This document shows positions 1-8,030 of a DNA stretch of 64,000 nucleotides, in pieces. Under the pieces are notes generated by a model that was not told the origin of the DNA, searched no databases, and saw only the letters and a list, made by a program, of their open reading frames with translations. A program made the translations under genes and the position numbers. How positions within the stretch are numbered: position 1 is the first letter of the stretch; each line of letters begins with the position of its first letter. Origin of the DNA: Sulfitobacter sp. W027 (lineage in GTDB: Bacteria; Pseudomonadota; Alphaproteobacteria; Rhodobacterales; Rhodobacteraceae); contig NZ_CP083564.1 of assembly GCF_025143985.1 (NCBI RefSeq), positions 372,001 to 436,000 of the forward strand, read 5' to 3'.

Positions 1-546
1 ACCCGGTTGCACCCAAGTCAGCAGGAATTGCCGATGCGCACGGCTGTCCTCGTCGCTGCGGCTGTCGTCATCAAGGTGCCGTTCTGTCAGATCCTGTGCG
101 TTGCCTTGGTGGCCTGCCTCGGCTGCGGCCAGATCACCCAAAAGCTGCCGGGTCGCGGCGTCGCTGGTGCGGGCCGCGGCGGCGAGGTAGAACTTCTCGG
201 CATCCTGCTCCATTGCGGCGGCCTCTTGCCGGATGCGCTCCAGCGACAGGTTTTCGATCAGCCAGACCGGGCGCCGGGCGTAATAGCCAGAAACATGCTC
301 GCGCCGGATGAGGGGGATGACCTCTCCAAAACGGCTGCGGTGCAGATCAATGAGGCGGCGGCGGTGTTCATTTTCCTCCTCGGCCATCCCGTCAAAGATT
401 GCGGCGCTGTCGGGGTATTCGTCACGCAGCCGTTCGGCATAGTCACGATAGATGCGCGCGTCGTCCTCTTCGGAGGAAATAGCAAGCGCCAGCACCTCTT
501 GTTCGCTGAGGTCTTTGAAACGTTTGCGGTTGAACGAAAATCGCAT
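1..546 (-). CDS. mbfA: MbfA-type ferritin-like iron exporter, N-terminal part (cut by window edge)
   Basis: The reading frame starts at ATG 546 and runs off the left edge after 182 codons without a stop. The visible part is an all-helical erythrin/ferritin-like domain with two di-iron type ExxH motifs, E58-H61 and E143-H146, and many other acidic residues. In known MbfA proteins this domain is followed by a membrane VIT1/CCC1-like domain that exports iron across the inner membrane; that half lies outside the window. Family knowledge says mbfA relieves iron and peroxide stress and is often controlled by Irr, but I see no clear Irr box upstream. A rubrerythrin-like protein without a membrane domain is the main alternative. 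Confidence 0.8.
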   Translation of the reverse strand, partial: MRFSFNRKRFKDLSEQEVLALAISSEEDDARIYRDYAERLRDEYPDSAAIFDGMAEEENEHRRRLIDLHRSRFGEVIPLIRREHVSGYYARRPVWLIENLSLERIRQEAAAMEQDAEKFYLAAAARTSDAATRQLLGDLAAAEAGHQGNAQDLTERHLDDDSRSDEDSRAHRQFLLTWVQPG

Positions 547-700
547 GGGAGAACTCCGTAATCTGGCGCTTACCGTAGTGCCATCGGCGGGTTCCAGCAA
601 ATGCAAAGCGCCTTGCCCTTGGCGACGCGCGGGATGGACCTACCTGTTGCGAGATGGTCGGCCCTTGCTCCGACGCCACGCGAATAACGAGGTTTGGAAC

Positions 701-1180
701 ATGAGATTAGTTTTCTTGGCACCCCTATTGGTGGCAGGCTGCGCCGAAGTGGCGACTGCACCGGTGCAAAACCCCATTCCGGCCCCTACGGTGCCGACCG
801 GGCAGATCACCCCACCGAGTGCCACGGCGACACCGCCCGCCCGCACAGCGCCCCGTCCGTCACGGGTAGAAGCGCGCGCCTCCACGACCAAGCCCAAGCC
901 CTTGCCCAATTCGGTGATCGACGCGGTGAATGAGCCGTCTAGTAACTCCAGCAGTTCCAGCACGCCTACCGCGCCCACGCCTGCCAAGCCCTTGGCGGAA
1001 TCCTGCAAAGAAGGCAGCTGGTGGGGTCTGATTGGCCGTCCCCGCGCGGCGGCAAACATCGTGTCCGAGCCCAAGCGCGTCTATACCGAAGGCGACCCGG
1101 TGACCATGGATGCCAATCCCAACCGCACCAACATTGTGTTGGACGCGGAAGGGAAGATCGCCAAGGTCACCTGCGGCTAG
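701..1180 (+). CDS. Lipoprotein with C-terminal I78-type peptidase inhibitor domain
   Basis: This 159-residue protein has a short signal peptide ending in a lipobox, V11-A-G-C14, so it is probably lipid-anchored. Residues about 15-100 are a low-complexity linker rich in Pro, Thr, Ala and Ser, including a run of serines. The last 60 residues resemble the inhibitor I78 family: a Cys near residue 102, a W-G-L-I-G segment, a V-T-M-D step, a short R-T-N-I-V strand and the terminal V-T-C-G. Known I78 members inhibit serine proteases. The gene ends 10 bases from the convergent paaK stop. The target protease is unknown, and only the C-terminal assignment rests on a family pattern. Confidence 0.72.
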   Translation: MRLVFLAPLLVAGCAEVATAPVQNPIPAPTVPTGQITPPSATATPPARTAPRPSRVEARASTTKPKPLPNSVIDAVNEPSSNSSSSSTPTAPTPAKPLAESCKEGSWWGLIGRPRAAANIVSEPKRVYTEGDPVTMDANPNRTNIVLDAEGKIAKVTCG

Positions 1181-1190
1181 GCTCGACCCC

Positions 1191-2501
1191 CTAGCCCTTT
1201 GGCCGCTTGTCGAGAATGCGCACGGCTTTGCCCTCTGACCGGGCAACGCCGCCGACATCCATGACCTCAACCTTGACCGAGATGCCGATCGTCTGCTTGA
1301 TCTGTGCCGAGAGCGCTTTGATCGCCGCTTGCCGGGCGTCGGTGCTGATGCTGGCATCCGCGCATTCGCATAGCACACGCATCTGATCCATCCGGTCGGG
1401 CCGTGTGAGTTCGATCTGAAAATGCGGCGCAAGGCCCGGCGTGGCCATCAGCGCCTCTTCGATCTGGGTGGGGAAGACATTGACGCCGCGCAGGATAATC
1501 ATGTCGTCGCTGCGGCCCGTCACCTTCTCCATCCGCCGCATGGAGCGGGCGGTGCCAGCCAGCAGGCGTGTCAGATCGCGGGTGCGGTAGCGGATGATCG
1601 GAAAGGCTTGTTTGGTGAGGGAGGTGAACACCAGCTCGCCCATCTCGCCATCTTCGACCGGAGCACCCGTTTCGGGGTCAATAATCTCGGGGTAGAAGTG
1701 ATCCTCCCAGATGTGCAGCCCGTCTTTGGTCTCCACACATTCCATCGACACGCCCGGCCCCATGACTTCGCTGAGGCCGTAGATATCGACGGCATGCATG
1801 TCAAAGGCCTGTTCAATTTCCAGCCGCATGGCGTTGGTCCAGGGCTCTGCGCCGAAGATGCCGACCTCTAGCGAGGATTGGCGCGGGTCGATGCCTTGTT
1901 TGGCGTATTCATCCACGATCGACAGCGCATAGGACGGGGTGACTGTGATGCCCTTGGGCTGGAAATCCTCGATCAGCCGCACTTGGCGTGGGGTCATCCC
2001 GCCCGAGATCGGCACGGTCGAGAGGCCAAGCGCGTCAGCGCCAAGGTGAATGCCCAAGCCGCCAGTAAACAGCCCGTAGCCATAGGCGTTGTGCAGCATG
2101 TCGCCCGGGCGCATCCCTGCCGCGCGTAGGGAGCGGGCGACGACTTGGCCCCAGTTCGCCAGATCATCCTTGGTATAGCCCACCACCGTCGGCTGCCCGG
2201 TGGTGCCAGATGATGCGTGAATGCGCGCCACCTGATCGCGCGGCACGGCGAACATGCCAAAGGGGTAATTGTCGCGCAGGTCGGTCTTTACCGTGAAAGG
2301 GAAGCGCGAGAGATCGGAAAGCTGTTTCAGATCGTCGGGGTGCATGCCTGCATCGTCAAAGCTTTGCTTATAGAAGGGGACGTTGTCATAGGCGTGGCGC
2401 AGGGACCATTTCAGACGGTCCAATTGCAGGGCGCTGATCTCGTCCCGGCTGGCGATCTCAATCGGGTCGAGCGTGTCCTTCGCGGGGGTCAGGTCTTTCA
2501 T
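1191..2501 (-). CDS. paaK: Phenylacetate-CoA ligase PaaK
   Basis: This 436-residue adenylate-forming enzyme converts phenylacetate, ATP and CoA to phenylacetyl-CoA, the first step of the aerobic phenylacetate pathway. The P-loop-like motif SSGTTGQPTV lies at residues 97-106. The Y-G-L-S-E-V-M-G-P segment and the C-terminal R-S-D-D-M-I-I-L-R-G-V-N stretch are typical of PaaK. Its length matches the family. The start ATG shares one base with the paaI stop (TGATG), so the two genes are translationally coupled. The ring-epoxidase genes paaABCDE are not in this window. Confidence 0.93.
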   Translation of the reverse strand: MKDLTPAKDTLDPIEIASRDEISALQLDRLKWSLRHAYDNVPFYKQSFDDAGMHPDDLKQLSDLSRFPFTVKTDLRDNYPFGMFAVPRDQVARIHASSGTTGQPTVVGYTKDDLANWGQVVARSLRAAGMRPGDMLHNAYGYGLFTGGLGIHLGADALGLSTVPISGGMTPRQVRLIEDFQPKGITVTPSYALSIVDEYAKQGIDPRQSSLEVGIFGAEPWTNAMRLEIEQAFDMHAVDIYGLSEVMGPGVSMECVETKDGLHIWEDHFYPEIIDPETGAPVEDGEMGELVFTSLTKQAFPIIRYRTRDLTRLLAGTARSMRRMEKVTGRSDDMIILRGVNVFPTQIEEALMATPGLAPHFQIELTRPDRMDQMRVLCECADASISTDARQAAIKALSAQIKQTIGISVKVEVMDVGGVARSEGKAVRILDKRPKG

Positions 2502-2938
2502 CAGGTCGGCTCCTCCTCGGTAAATAGCTGGCCCTTGATGCTGCGGGAGAGCCCGCGAAACAGGGCCACGACACGGTCATCCTCGCCCGTGACGGTCACA
2601 TCATAGATGCCCGACCGACCGCTGCGCGACACTTCGCGTGCGGTGGCGGTCAGCCGCTCCTCTGGCTGACCGGGGCTGAGATATGTGATCTGGTTTTGCT
2701 GGGCGACAGTGGTCTGGTTGTAGCTGTTGCAGGCAAAGGCAAAGGCGCTGTCGGCAAGGGTAAAGATGAAACCACCGTGACAAATACCATGTCCGTTCAA
2801 CATGTCCGCGCGCACCGACATCGACAAAACCGCGCCGCCGGGGGTCACATCGTCGATGGTCATGCCCAATCCGGCAGAGGCGGAATCTTGGGCGAACATC
2901 ACCTCGGCACATTTGCGGGCGCGGGCTTCTGGGGTCAT
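2501..2938 (-). CDS. paaI: Hydroxyphenylacetyl-CoA thioesterase PaaI
   Basis: This is a 145-residue hotdog-fold thioesterase. The motif N-G-H-G-I-C-H-G-G-F-I-F-T-L-A-D at residues 48-63 holds the catalytic Asp (D63) of the PaaI group. PaaI is thought to rescue CoA from ring-hydroxylated dead-end phenylacetyl-CoA derivatives. The frame is open upstream to 3058, but I chose ATG 2938 because family members begin near the T-P-E-A-R-A-R segment and the extra residues look like non-coding divergent promoter DNA. It is coupled to paaK by a one-base overlap and diverges from the DUF2794 gene. Confidence 0.9.
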   Translation of the reverse strand: MTPEARARKCAEVMFAQDSASAGLGMTIDDVTPGGAVLSMSVRADMLNGHGICHGGFIFTLADSAFAFACNSYNQTTVAQQNQITYLSPGQPEERLTATAREVSRSGRSGIYDVTVTGEDDRVVALFRGLSRSIKGQLFTEEEPT

Positions 2939-3068
2939 TCCATCATGCCTTTGTGTTTCATTTTTCAGATTGGTTGCACAATTCTGTAACGCTTTCAAGA
3001 AAATTTGAGCGGCGCATTCGACCATGTCAGGGCTTGATTTGGCCCCCGTCAGGGTCAACTGTCAAACT

Positions 3069-3416
3069 ATGAGCATTGAGCCACCACCGCCGATATCGGC
3101 TTTTGAACGCACCCCCGAACAGGTCGCCTTTCACCGTACGGAACTGTCGCTGATCCTATCGCTCTACGGGCGCATGGTCGCTGCCGGAGAGTGGCGCGAT
3201 TATGGAATTTCTCATTTGCGGGAAGTGGCGGTTTTTTCAGTCTTTCGGCGCACGGCGGAGATACCGCTCTACCGGATCGAAAAGCGGCCCAAGCTGCGCA
3301 ATCGGCAGGGGATGTATGCGGTGGTGGGCACCGGCGGGCAGGTGCTGCGCCGGGGCCATGACCTTAAAGCGGTGCTGCGCGTGTTGGAGCGTAAGCTGAT
3401 CCGCGCGGTGGACTAA
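3069..3416 (+). CDS. DUF2794 family protein
   Basis: This is a small soluble protein of 115 residues with no signal peptide or membrane segment. The central region (L-Y-G-R-M-V-A-A-G-E-W-R-D-Y, then A-V-F-S-V-F-R-R and a basic Y-R-I-E-K-R-P segment) fits the alphaproteobacterial DUF2794 family, whose function is unknown. I used ATG 3069 rather than the in-frame position 3024 because the protein then has the usual family length. The 3' end overlaps the convergent NlpC/P60 gene by 4 bases. Confidence 0.82.
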   Translation: MSIEPPPPISAFERTPEQVAFHRTELSLILSLYGRMVAAGEWRDYGISHLREVAVFSVFRRTAEIPLYRIEKRPKLRNRQGMYAVVGTGGQVLRRGHDLKAVLRVLERKLIRAVD

Positions 3417-4195
3417 ACGCCGGGGCGGCGATGTGCCGTTACCGGGCCATCACCGCCCGCTTTGATCCGGGCGATGGCGTCGGCGATATTTTCATAACTC
3501 ACCGCCATGGCATGGGCATTGGCGTGGATCATCGTTTCCCCATCCACCACCAGCGCGACATGGCCCTTCCAGAACAGTAGATCGTTGCGTTGATAGTCTC
3601 CGCTGACCGACGCACCTACGGTGCTCTCCTGCTGGTCGCTGTCACCGGGGCAGGGGATGCCGCAGGCCAGCAGCGCCGCTTGGACAAGGCCCGAACAGTC
3701 GATCCCCCAGCGGCTGTTGCCGCCCCAGAGGTAGGGCGTGCCGAGGAACAGCGCCGCCACTGAGGCCGGCTCGTCGTGATGCTGGTCCAGCGGGGCGAGG
3801 TGCCCCTTCGGGATATGTCCCTGCGGTGTTTCGGCGAAATTTTTGGTTTCCCCGGTGACCGTCACCAGACTGCCGAAGCTGAGGCTAAGCAGATCGGGTG
3901 ATTTCAGATCGGCGTTGCGATAGGCATGGGAGGCGGGGACACAGACACGGTGGGTGGCGTTGCGCGGCGTGCCGAGGGTGCTTTCCAGAACATGGCCGCA
4001 ATAGCCATCCTTGGCGGCCTCCACATAGGCCCAGCCCGACGCCTCATACAGCACGGAGACCTGCTCGCCGAACAACAGCTGCCGGTCGCGCGGCCCGTCG
4101 GGGCGACGGCAGAGATTGGTCACCGGCACCGCAACCTGCGCGGCACGGTTTTGAGTCATCAGTGCAGGGTCAGGGGTGAGCCGCGGATCGCTCAT
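3413..4195 (-). CDS. NlpC/P60 family peptidoglycan hydrolase with SH3-like domain
   Basis: This 260-residue protein has an N-terminal bacterial SH3-like region (about residues 20-135) and a C-terminal NlpC/P60 cysteine peptidase domain. The catalytic Cys is C167 in W-G-I-D-C-S-G-L, with the likely His at H212 in K-G-H-V-A-L. Such enzymes cleave peptide bonds in peptidoglycan stems, typically gamma-D-Glu to diamino acid. No signal peptide is visible, so it may act on recycled cytoplasmic muropeptides; that fits its ATGA overlap with the upstream M17 aminopeptidase gene, which suggests a joint role in peptide processing. Confidence 0.87.
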   Translation of the reverse strand: MSDPRLTPDPALMTQNRAAQVAVPVTNLCRRPDGPRDRQLLFGEQVSVLYEASGWAYVEAAKDGYCGHVLESTLGTPRNATHRVCVPASHAYRNADLKSPDLLSLSFGSLVTVTGETKNFAETPQGHIPKGHLAPLDQHHDEPASVAALFLGTPYLWGGNSRWGIDCSGLVQAALLACGIPCPGDSDQQESTVGASVSGDYQRNDLLFWKGHVALVVDGETMIHANAHAMAVSYENIADAIARIKAGGDGPVTAHRRPGV

Positions 4196-5574
4196 AGTTT
4201 CAGAAGTGCTGGCAGCGCGGCAAAGAGAGCACGGGTGCCCTGGCCAGTGCCGCCTTTGGGGCGGGCAGGGGCATCGGCAGGCTGCCAGCCGTAGATATCA
4301 AAATGCGCGTATTTGCTTTCGGTCACAAAGCGGCGCAGGAAAAGTGCCGCGGTGATCGACCCGGCAAAGCCGCCCTTGGGCGCGTTGTCGAGGTCGGCGA
4401 TGCCGGGCTCGATAAGTGCTTCATAGGCATCATGGAAAGGCATCCGCCAGACCGGATCGGCAGACCCCGCAGCGGCGTCTTCTAAGGCAGAGACGAAACC
4501 CGCGTCATCGCTGTAATAGGGCGCAAGGTCCGGCCCTACGGCCACTCGCGCGGCCCCAGTGAGCGTTGCCATAGAGATGATCTGATCCGGTTTTCCCTCA
4601 TCCGCCAAGGCCAGCGCGTCAGCCAAAACCAGACGGCCTTCGGCGTCGGTGTTGTTGATCTCAACCGTCAGCCCCTTGCGCGAGGTCAGGATGTCGCCGG
4701 GGCGGAAGGCATTGCCGGAGACGGAGTTCTCCACCGCCGGGATCAGCACGCGCAGCTGCACAGCCATGCCGGTGGCCATGATCATATGCGCAAGGCCCAG
4801 CACGGCGGCGGCCCCGCCCATGTCCTTTTTCATCAGCGCCATCGACGCGCCGGGTTTCAGGTTCAACCCGCCGGTGTCGAAGCAGACGCCCTTGCCGACA
4901 AGCGTCAGCTTTGGCCCTTTGTCGCCCCACGCCATATCGATCAGGCGCGGCGCGCGGTCGGCGGCGCGGCCCACGGTGTGGATCATCGGTAGATTGTTTT
5001 CCAAAAGCGCATCGCCGGTGGTAACTTCGATCTTCGCGCCATGCTGTTCGGCCAATTTGCGCGCGGCGGCTTCGAGATCGGGCGGCCCCATGTCGGAGGC
5101 GGGGGTGTTGATCAGGTCGCGGGTCAGCATTTCACCCGTGGCAAGTGCGACGACCTGATCGGCGTCGATCCCTTCCGGCGCGACAAGCCGGGCCGCCAGC
5201 GGGGTCTGGTCGCGGTAGCGGTCAAAGCGGTATCCTGCCAGCAGCCAGCCGAGCGCCTCATTCGCCGCTTGGTCCTCCGGCAGACCGCTTTCAATTCGGT
5301 AGTCGCCCGCAGGCAGCTTTGCCGCAGCGGCGGCAAGGTGGAACCGCCCCCGGCAGAGTGCCGCGGCATTGCCATAGCCCGCCAATGCCATCACCGGCGT
5401 GCCCTCTGCCCCCGGCACAACAAGCGCCTGACCAAGACCCCCGGCAAAGCCGCTGGCGTTCACCCAAGCCTGCACAGGGCCGGGCTGCTCGGCAAGCCAA
5501 CCCTCAAGAGCGGCTTCGCTCAATACATGGAGCGATAGGGCGGCGGCGGAGGGGGCGGCGAATTCGGCGGACAT
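4192..5574 (-). CDS. M17 family leucyl aminopeptidase
   Basis: This 460-residue protein is a dinuclear-metal aminopeptidase. The C-terminal domain carries the M17 landmarks: G-K-G-V-C-F-D-T-G-G-L-N-L-K-P (metal ligand Asp and catalytic Lys region), M-K-K-D-M-G-G-A-A, and N-T-D-A-E-G-R-L-V-L-A-D. The N-terminal domain is more variable, as usual. I chose ATG 5574, which has an AAAGG ribosome-binding site a few bases upstream, over an upstream TTG at 5589. It removes N-terminal residues from peptides and is coupled by ATGA to the NlpC/P60 gene. Confidence 0.92.
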   Translation of the reverse strand: MSAEFAAPSAAALSLHVLSEAALEGWLAEQPGPVQAWVNASGFAGGLGQALVVPGAEGTPVMALAGYGNAAALCRGRFHLAAAAAKLPAGDYRIESGLPEDQAANEALGWLLAGYRFDRYRDQTPLAARLVAPEGIDADQVVALATGEMLTRDLINTPASDMGPPDLEAAARKLAEQHGAKIEVTTGDALLENNLPMIHTVGRAADRAPRLIDMAWGDKGPKLTLVGKGVCFDTGGLNLKPGASMALMKKDMGGAAAVLGLAHMIMATGMAVQLRVLIPAVENSVSGNAFRPGDILTSRKGLTVEINNTDAEGRLVLADALALADEGKPDQIISMATLTGAARVAVGPDLAPYYSDDAGFVSALEDAAAGSADPVWRMPFHDAYEALIEPGIADLDNAPKGGFAGSITAALFLRRFVTESKYAHFDIYGWQPADAPARPKGGTGQGTRALFAALPALLKL

Positions 5575-5637
5575 GACAAACCTTTGCAAATCTGGATTTG
5601 CGCGCAGCCTACCTTTTCCATCGCCACCCGCAAGCGG

Positions 5638-6015
5638 TCAGATCGTGATCTCGGGCAAGTCCCAGATCGCGCTCAGCGACCGTTCGCCGCTGCGGATCAA
5701 CCGCGACAGGGTGGCCGCCGTCCCGATGTCATCCCCGGTGTCAATACAGCCCATAACATCTGCCGCCACCCGGGCCACCAGCGCCATGCCAATCTGTTCG
5801 GCAATGGCGATCAGGCGGTGCACGCTTTTGCGCAACCCGGCGCGGTCCTGCGCCTTGTGCAGCTTTTTGCAATGCGACAGGCGCAGGGCCAATTCCTCCA
5901 TCGCGCGGCAGACCACGTCTTCGGCGCCCACTTCACCGAGTTGTGTGTAAAGCAGGCCAAGCCGCTCTTGATCGACGCAGACCTGCTCAGTCGGGCGTAT
6001 TTGCATAAGTTGCAT
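5638..6015 (-). CDS. Conserved hypothetical helical protein, possibly Hpt-like
   Basis: This is a soluble protein of about 125 residues with no signal peptide. It looks all-helical, with L-S-H-C-K-K-L-H-K-A-Q-D-R in the first half and V-H-R-L-I-A-I-A-E-Q-I-G in the middle. The pattern of helices around a His recalls histidine phosphotransfer (Hpt) domains, but I cannot assign the phosphorylatable residue, so this is only a suggestion. The start at ATG 6015 fits an AAGGA site 8 bases upstream better than ATG 6024, which abuts it. It diverges from the carbonic anhydrase gene. Confidence 0.6.
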   Translation of the reverse strand: MQLMQIRPTEQVCVDQERLGLLYTQLGEVGAEDVVCRAMEELALRLSHCKKLHKAQDRAGLRKSVHRLIAIAEQIGMALVARVAADVMGCIDTGDDIGTAATLSRLIRSGERSLSAIWDLPEITI

Positions 6016-6170
6016 TCTTGTCATCCTTCAATCAGCCCCCACGGCCTTGAGACAATATGGCGCGTGAAGGTGTGCAAAGGGTTGCGATGGCAGTGCCTTT
6101 TCTCTCGAATTCGTATGGCATTTGCGCTATCTGCGCTAAAACCGCATCATGCATTAAGGGACGTTTACAC

Positions 6171-6821
6171 ATGGACAAGGCCAAGGCTCTGCCGTCGTAT
6201 CTGTTGCAACGCTATCAAGGGTGGAAGGCGACCGGCTATGCCGAGAACCAAACCTGGTACCGTCGATTGGCCGCTGAGGGGCAGCGCCCGCGCGCGATGG
6301 TGATTTCCTGTTGTGACAGCCGCGTGCATGTCACCTCGATCTTCGGGGCCGATCAGGGCGAGTTCTTCATTCACCGCAATATCGCCAACCTCGTCCCGCC
6401 CTATGAGCCGGATGGCAAGCAGCACGGTACATCGGCGGCGGTGGAATATGCCGTCAATGCGCTCAAGGTCGCGCATCTCATCGTGTTGGGTCATTCCAGC
6501 TGCGGCGGCGTCGCGGGCTGTATCCAGATGTGTCAGGGCAAAGCGCCCGAGCTTGAGAACCAAGACAGTTTCGTGGGCCGCTGGATGGACCTGCTGCGCC
6601 CGAAATATGAGGTGGTCGAGAAGGTCGAAGACCCCGCCGAACAGCAGTTGTTGCTGGAGCGGGAGGCGGTCATGACCTCGCTGGAAAACCTGATGACCTT
6701 TCCTTGGATCAAGGACAAGGTTGATGCCGGCACGCTGAGCTTGCACGGGCTTTGGACCGATATCGGCGAGGGCAGCTTGGAATATTACGACGCGAAGGCG
6801 CAAAAGTTTGAGCCGGTTTAA
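6171..6821 (+). CDS. Beta-class carbonic anhydrase
   Basis: This 216-residue enzyme interconverts CO2 and bicarbonate. Zinc-site residues are C47, H108 and C111, with the D49-R51 dyad in the C-C-D-S-R-V-H-V segment; the second motif is G-H-S-S-C-G-G. These are diagnostic of the beta class. The frame is open 38 codons further upstream, but ATG 6171 gives the normal family N-terminus; the upstream stretch looks like leader DNA. A strong bidirectional terminator follows, shared with asd. Role: cytoplasmic bicarbonate supply or pH balance. Confidence 0.94.
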   Translation: MDKAKALPSYLLQRYQGWKATGYAENQTWYRRLAAEGQRPRAMVISCCDSRVHVTSIFGADQGEFFIHRNIANLVPPYEPDGKQHGTSAAVEYAVNALKVAHLIVLGHSSCGGVAGCIQMCQGKAPELENQDSFVGRWMDLLRPKYEVVEKVEDPAEQQLLLEREAVMTSLENLMTFPWIKDKVDAGTLSLHGLWTDIGEGSLEYYDAKAQKFEPV

Positions 6822-6850
6822 GTTAGTCGGGCCGAAACCGTAGGCACGAA

Positions 6851-6874
6851 AAAGGGGGCCGCTTGGCCCCCTTT
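6851..6874. terminator. Bidirectional intrinsic terminator between carbonic anhydrase and asd
   Basis: AAAGGGGGCC, a 4-base loop GCTT, then GGCCCCCTTT form a perfect 10-bp hairpin with A and T flanks on both sides. It sits between two convergent genes and can serve both strands. Confidence 0.88.
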
Positions 6875-6899
6875 CCTATTCCAGAACTGCAGCAGAACC

Positions 6900-7922
6900 T
6901 CAGCCCTTTTTCAGCACTTCGCGGCCCAGCAGTTCGGCGATCTGAACGGCGTTCAGGGCGGCACCCTTGCGCAGGTTGTCGCTGACGCACCACAGGTTCA
7001 GACCGTTGTCGATGGTGCTGTCCTGACGAATGCGGCTGATGAATGTGGCAAAATCACCCACGCACTCAACGGGCGTGACGTAGCCACCGTCTTCGCGCTT
7101 GTCGATCACCATGATGCCCGGTGCTTCGCGCAGGATGTCGCGGGCTTCGGCTTCATCAAGGTGATCTTCAAACTCGATGTTGATGGCTTCGGCGTGGCCT
7201 ACGAAAACCGGAACGCGCACGCAGGTCGCGGTGACCTTGATGCTGGTGTCGATGATCTTCTTGGTCTCAGCGACCATCTTCCATTCTTCCTTGGTCGAAC
7301 CGTCCTCAAGGAAGACATCGATATGCGGAATCACGTTGAAGGCGATCTGCTTGGTGAACTTGGTGGCGGGCTTGTCGTCTGTCGGGTTGTAGATGCTCTT
7401 GGTCTGGTCCCAAAGCTCATCAATGCCCTCTTTGCCCGCGCCGGAAACCGACTGGTAAGTCGAAACGACAACGCGTTTGATCTTGGCGCGGTCGTGCAGT
7501 GGTTTCAGCGCCACAACCATCTGCGCGGTCGAGCAGTTGGGGTTGGCGATGATGTTCTTCTTGGAATAGCCGTGCACAGCCTCGGGGTTCACTTCCGGCA
7601 CGATCAACGGCACGTCTTGATCATAGCGGTAGAGCGAAGAGTTATCGATCACCACGCAGCCAGCCTTGGCAGCGGCGGGGGCGTATTTCTTGGTCGCTTC
7701 GGAACCCACGGCGAAAAGTGCGATGTCCCAGCCAGTGAAATCGAAAGTGTCGAGGTCTTTGGACTTAAGGGTTTTATCCCCAAAGCTGATTTCCGAGCCC
7801 AGCGAACGGCGGCTGGCCAGGGCCACGATCTCGTCCACGGGGAACTGACGTTCCGCGAGGATGTTCAACATTTCACGGCCCACATTGCCTGTGGCACCGA
7901 CGACGGCGACGCGATAACCCAT
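6900..7922 (-). CDS. asd: Aspartate-semialdehyde dehydrogenase
   Basis: This 340-residue enzyme reduces aspartyl phosphate to aspartate semialdehyde with NADPH, the branch point to lysine/diaminopimelate, threonine and methionine. The N-terminal Rossmann motif G-A-T-G-N-V-G is at residues 9-15. The catalytic Cys lies in N-P-N-C-S-T, and the substrate-binding V-S-G-A-G-K-E-G and I-P-H-I-D segments are present. Length is normal. dapB, a later gene of the same pathway, is about 54 kb away in this window. Confidence 0.96.
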   Translation of the reverse strand: MGYRVAVVGATGNVGREMLNILAERQFPVDEIVALASRRSLGSEISFGDKTLKSKDLDTFDFTGWDIALFAVGSEATKKYAPAAAKAGCVVIDNSSLYRYDQDVPLIVPEVNPEAVHGYSKKNIIANPNCSTAQMVVALKPLHDRAKIKRVVVSTYQSVSGAGKEGIDELWDQTKSIYNPTDDKPATKFTKQIAFNVIPHIDVFLEDGSTKEEWKMVAETKKIIDTSIKVTATCVRVPVFVGHAEAINIEFEDHLDEAEARDILREAPGIMVIDKREDGGYVTPVECVGDFATFISRIRQDSTIDNGLNLWCVSDNLRKGAALNAVQIAELLGREVLKKG

Positions 7923-8030
7923 CTGATTACTCCAGTCTGTCCAATTAAATTTGACGCCATTTAACGTGCCTGCGGGGCATTGGCTAGGGCCAGCCGCGCG
8001 CAGACCGGGCAGGGCGCCGCTCTGCCGGGG

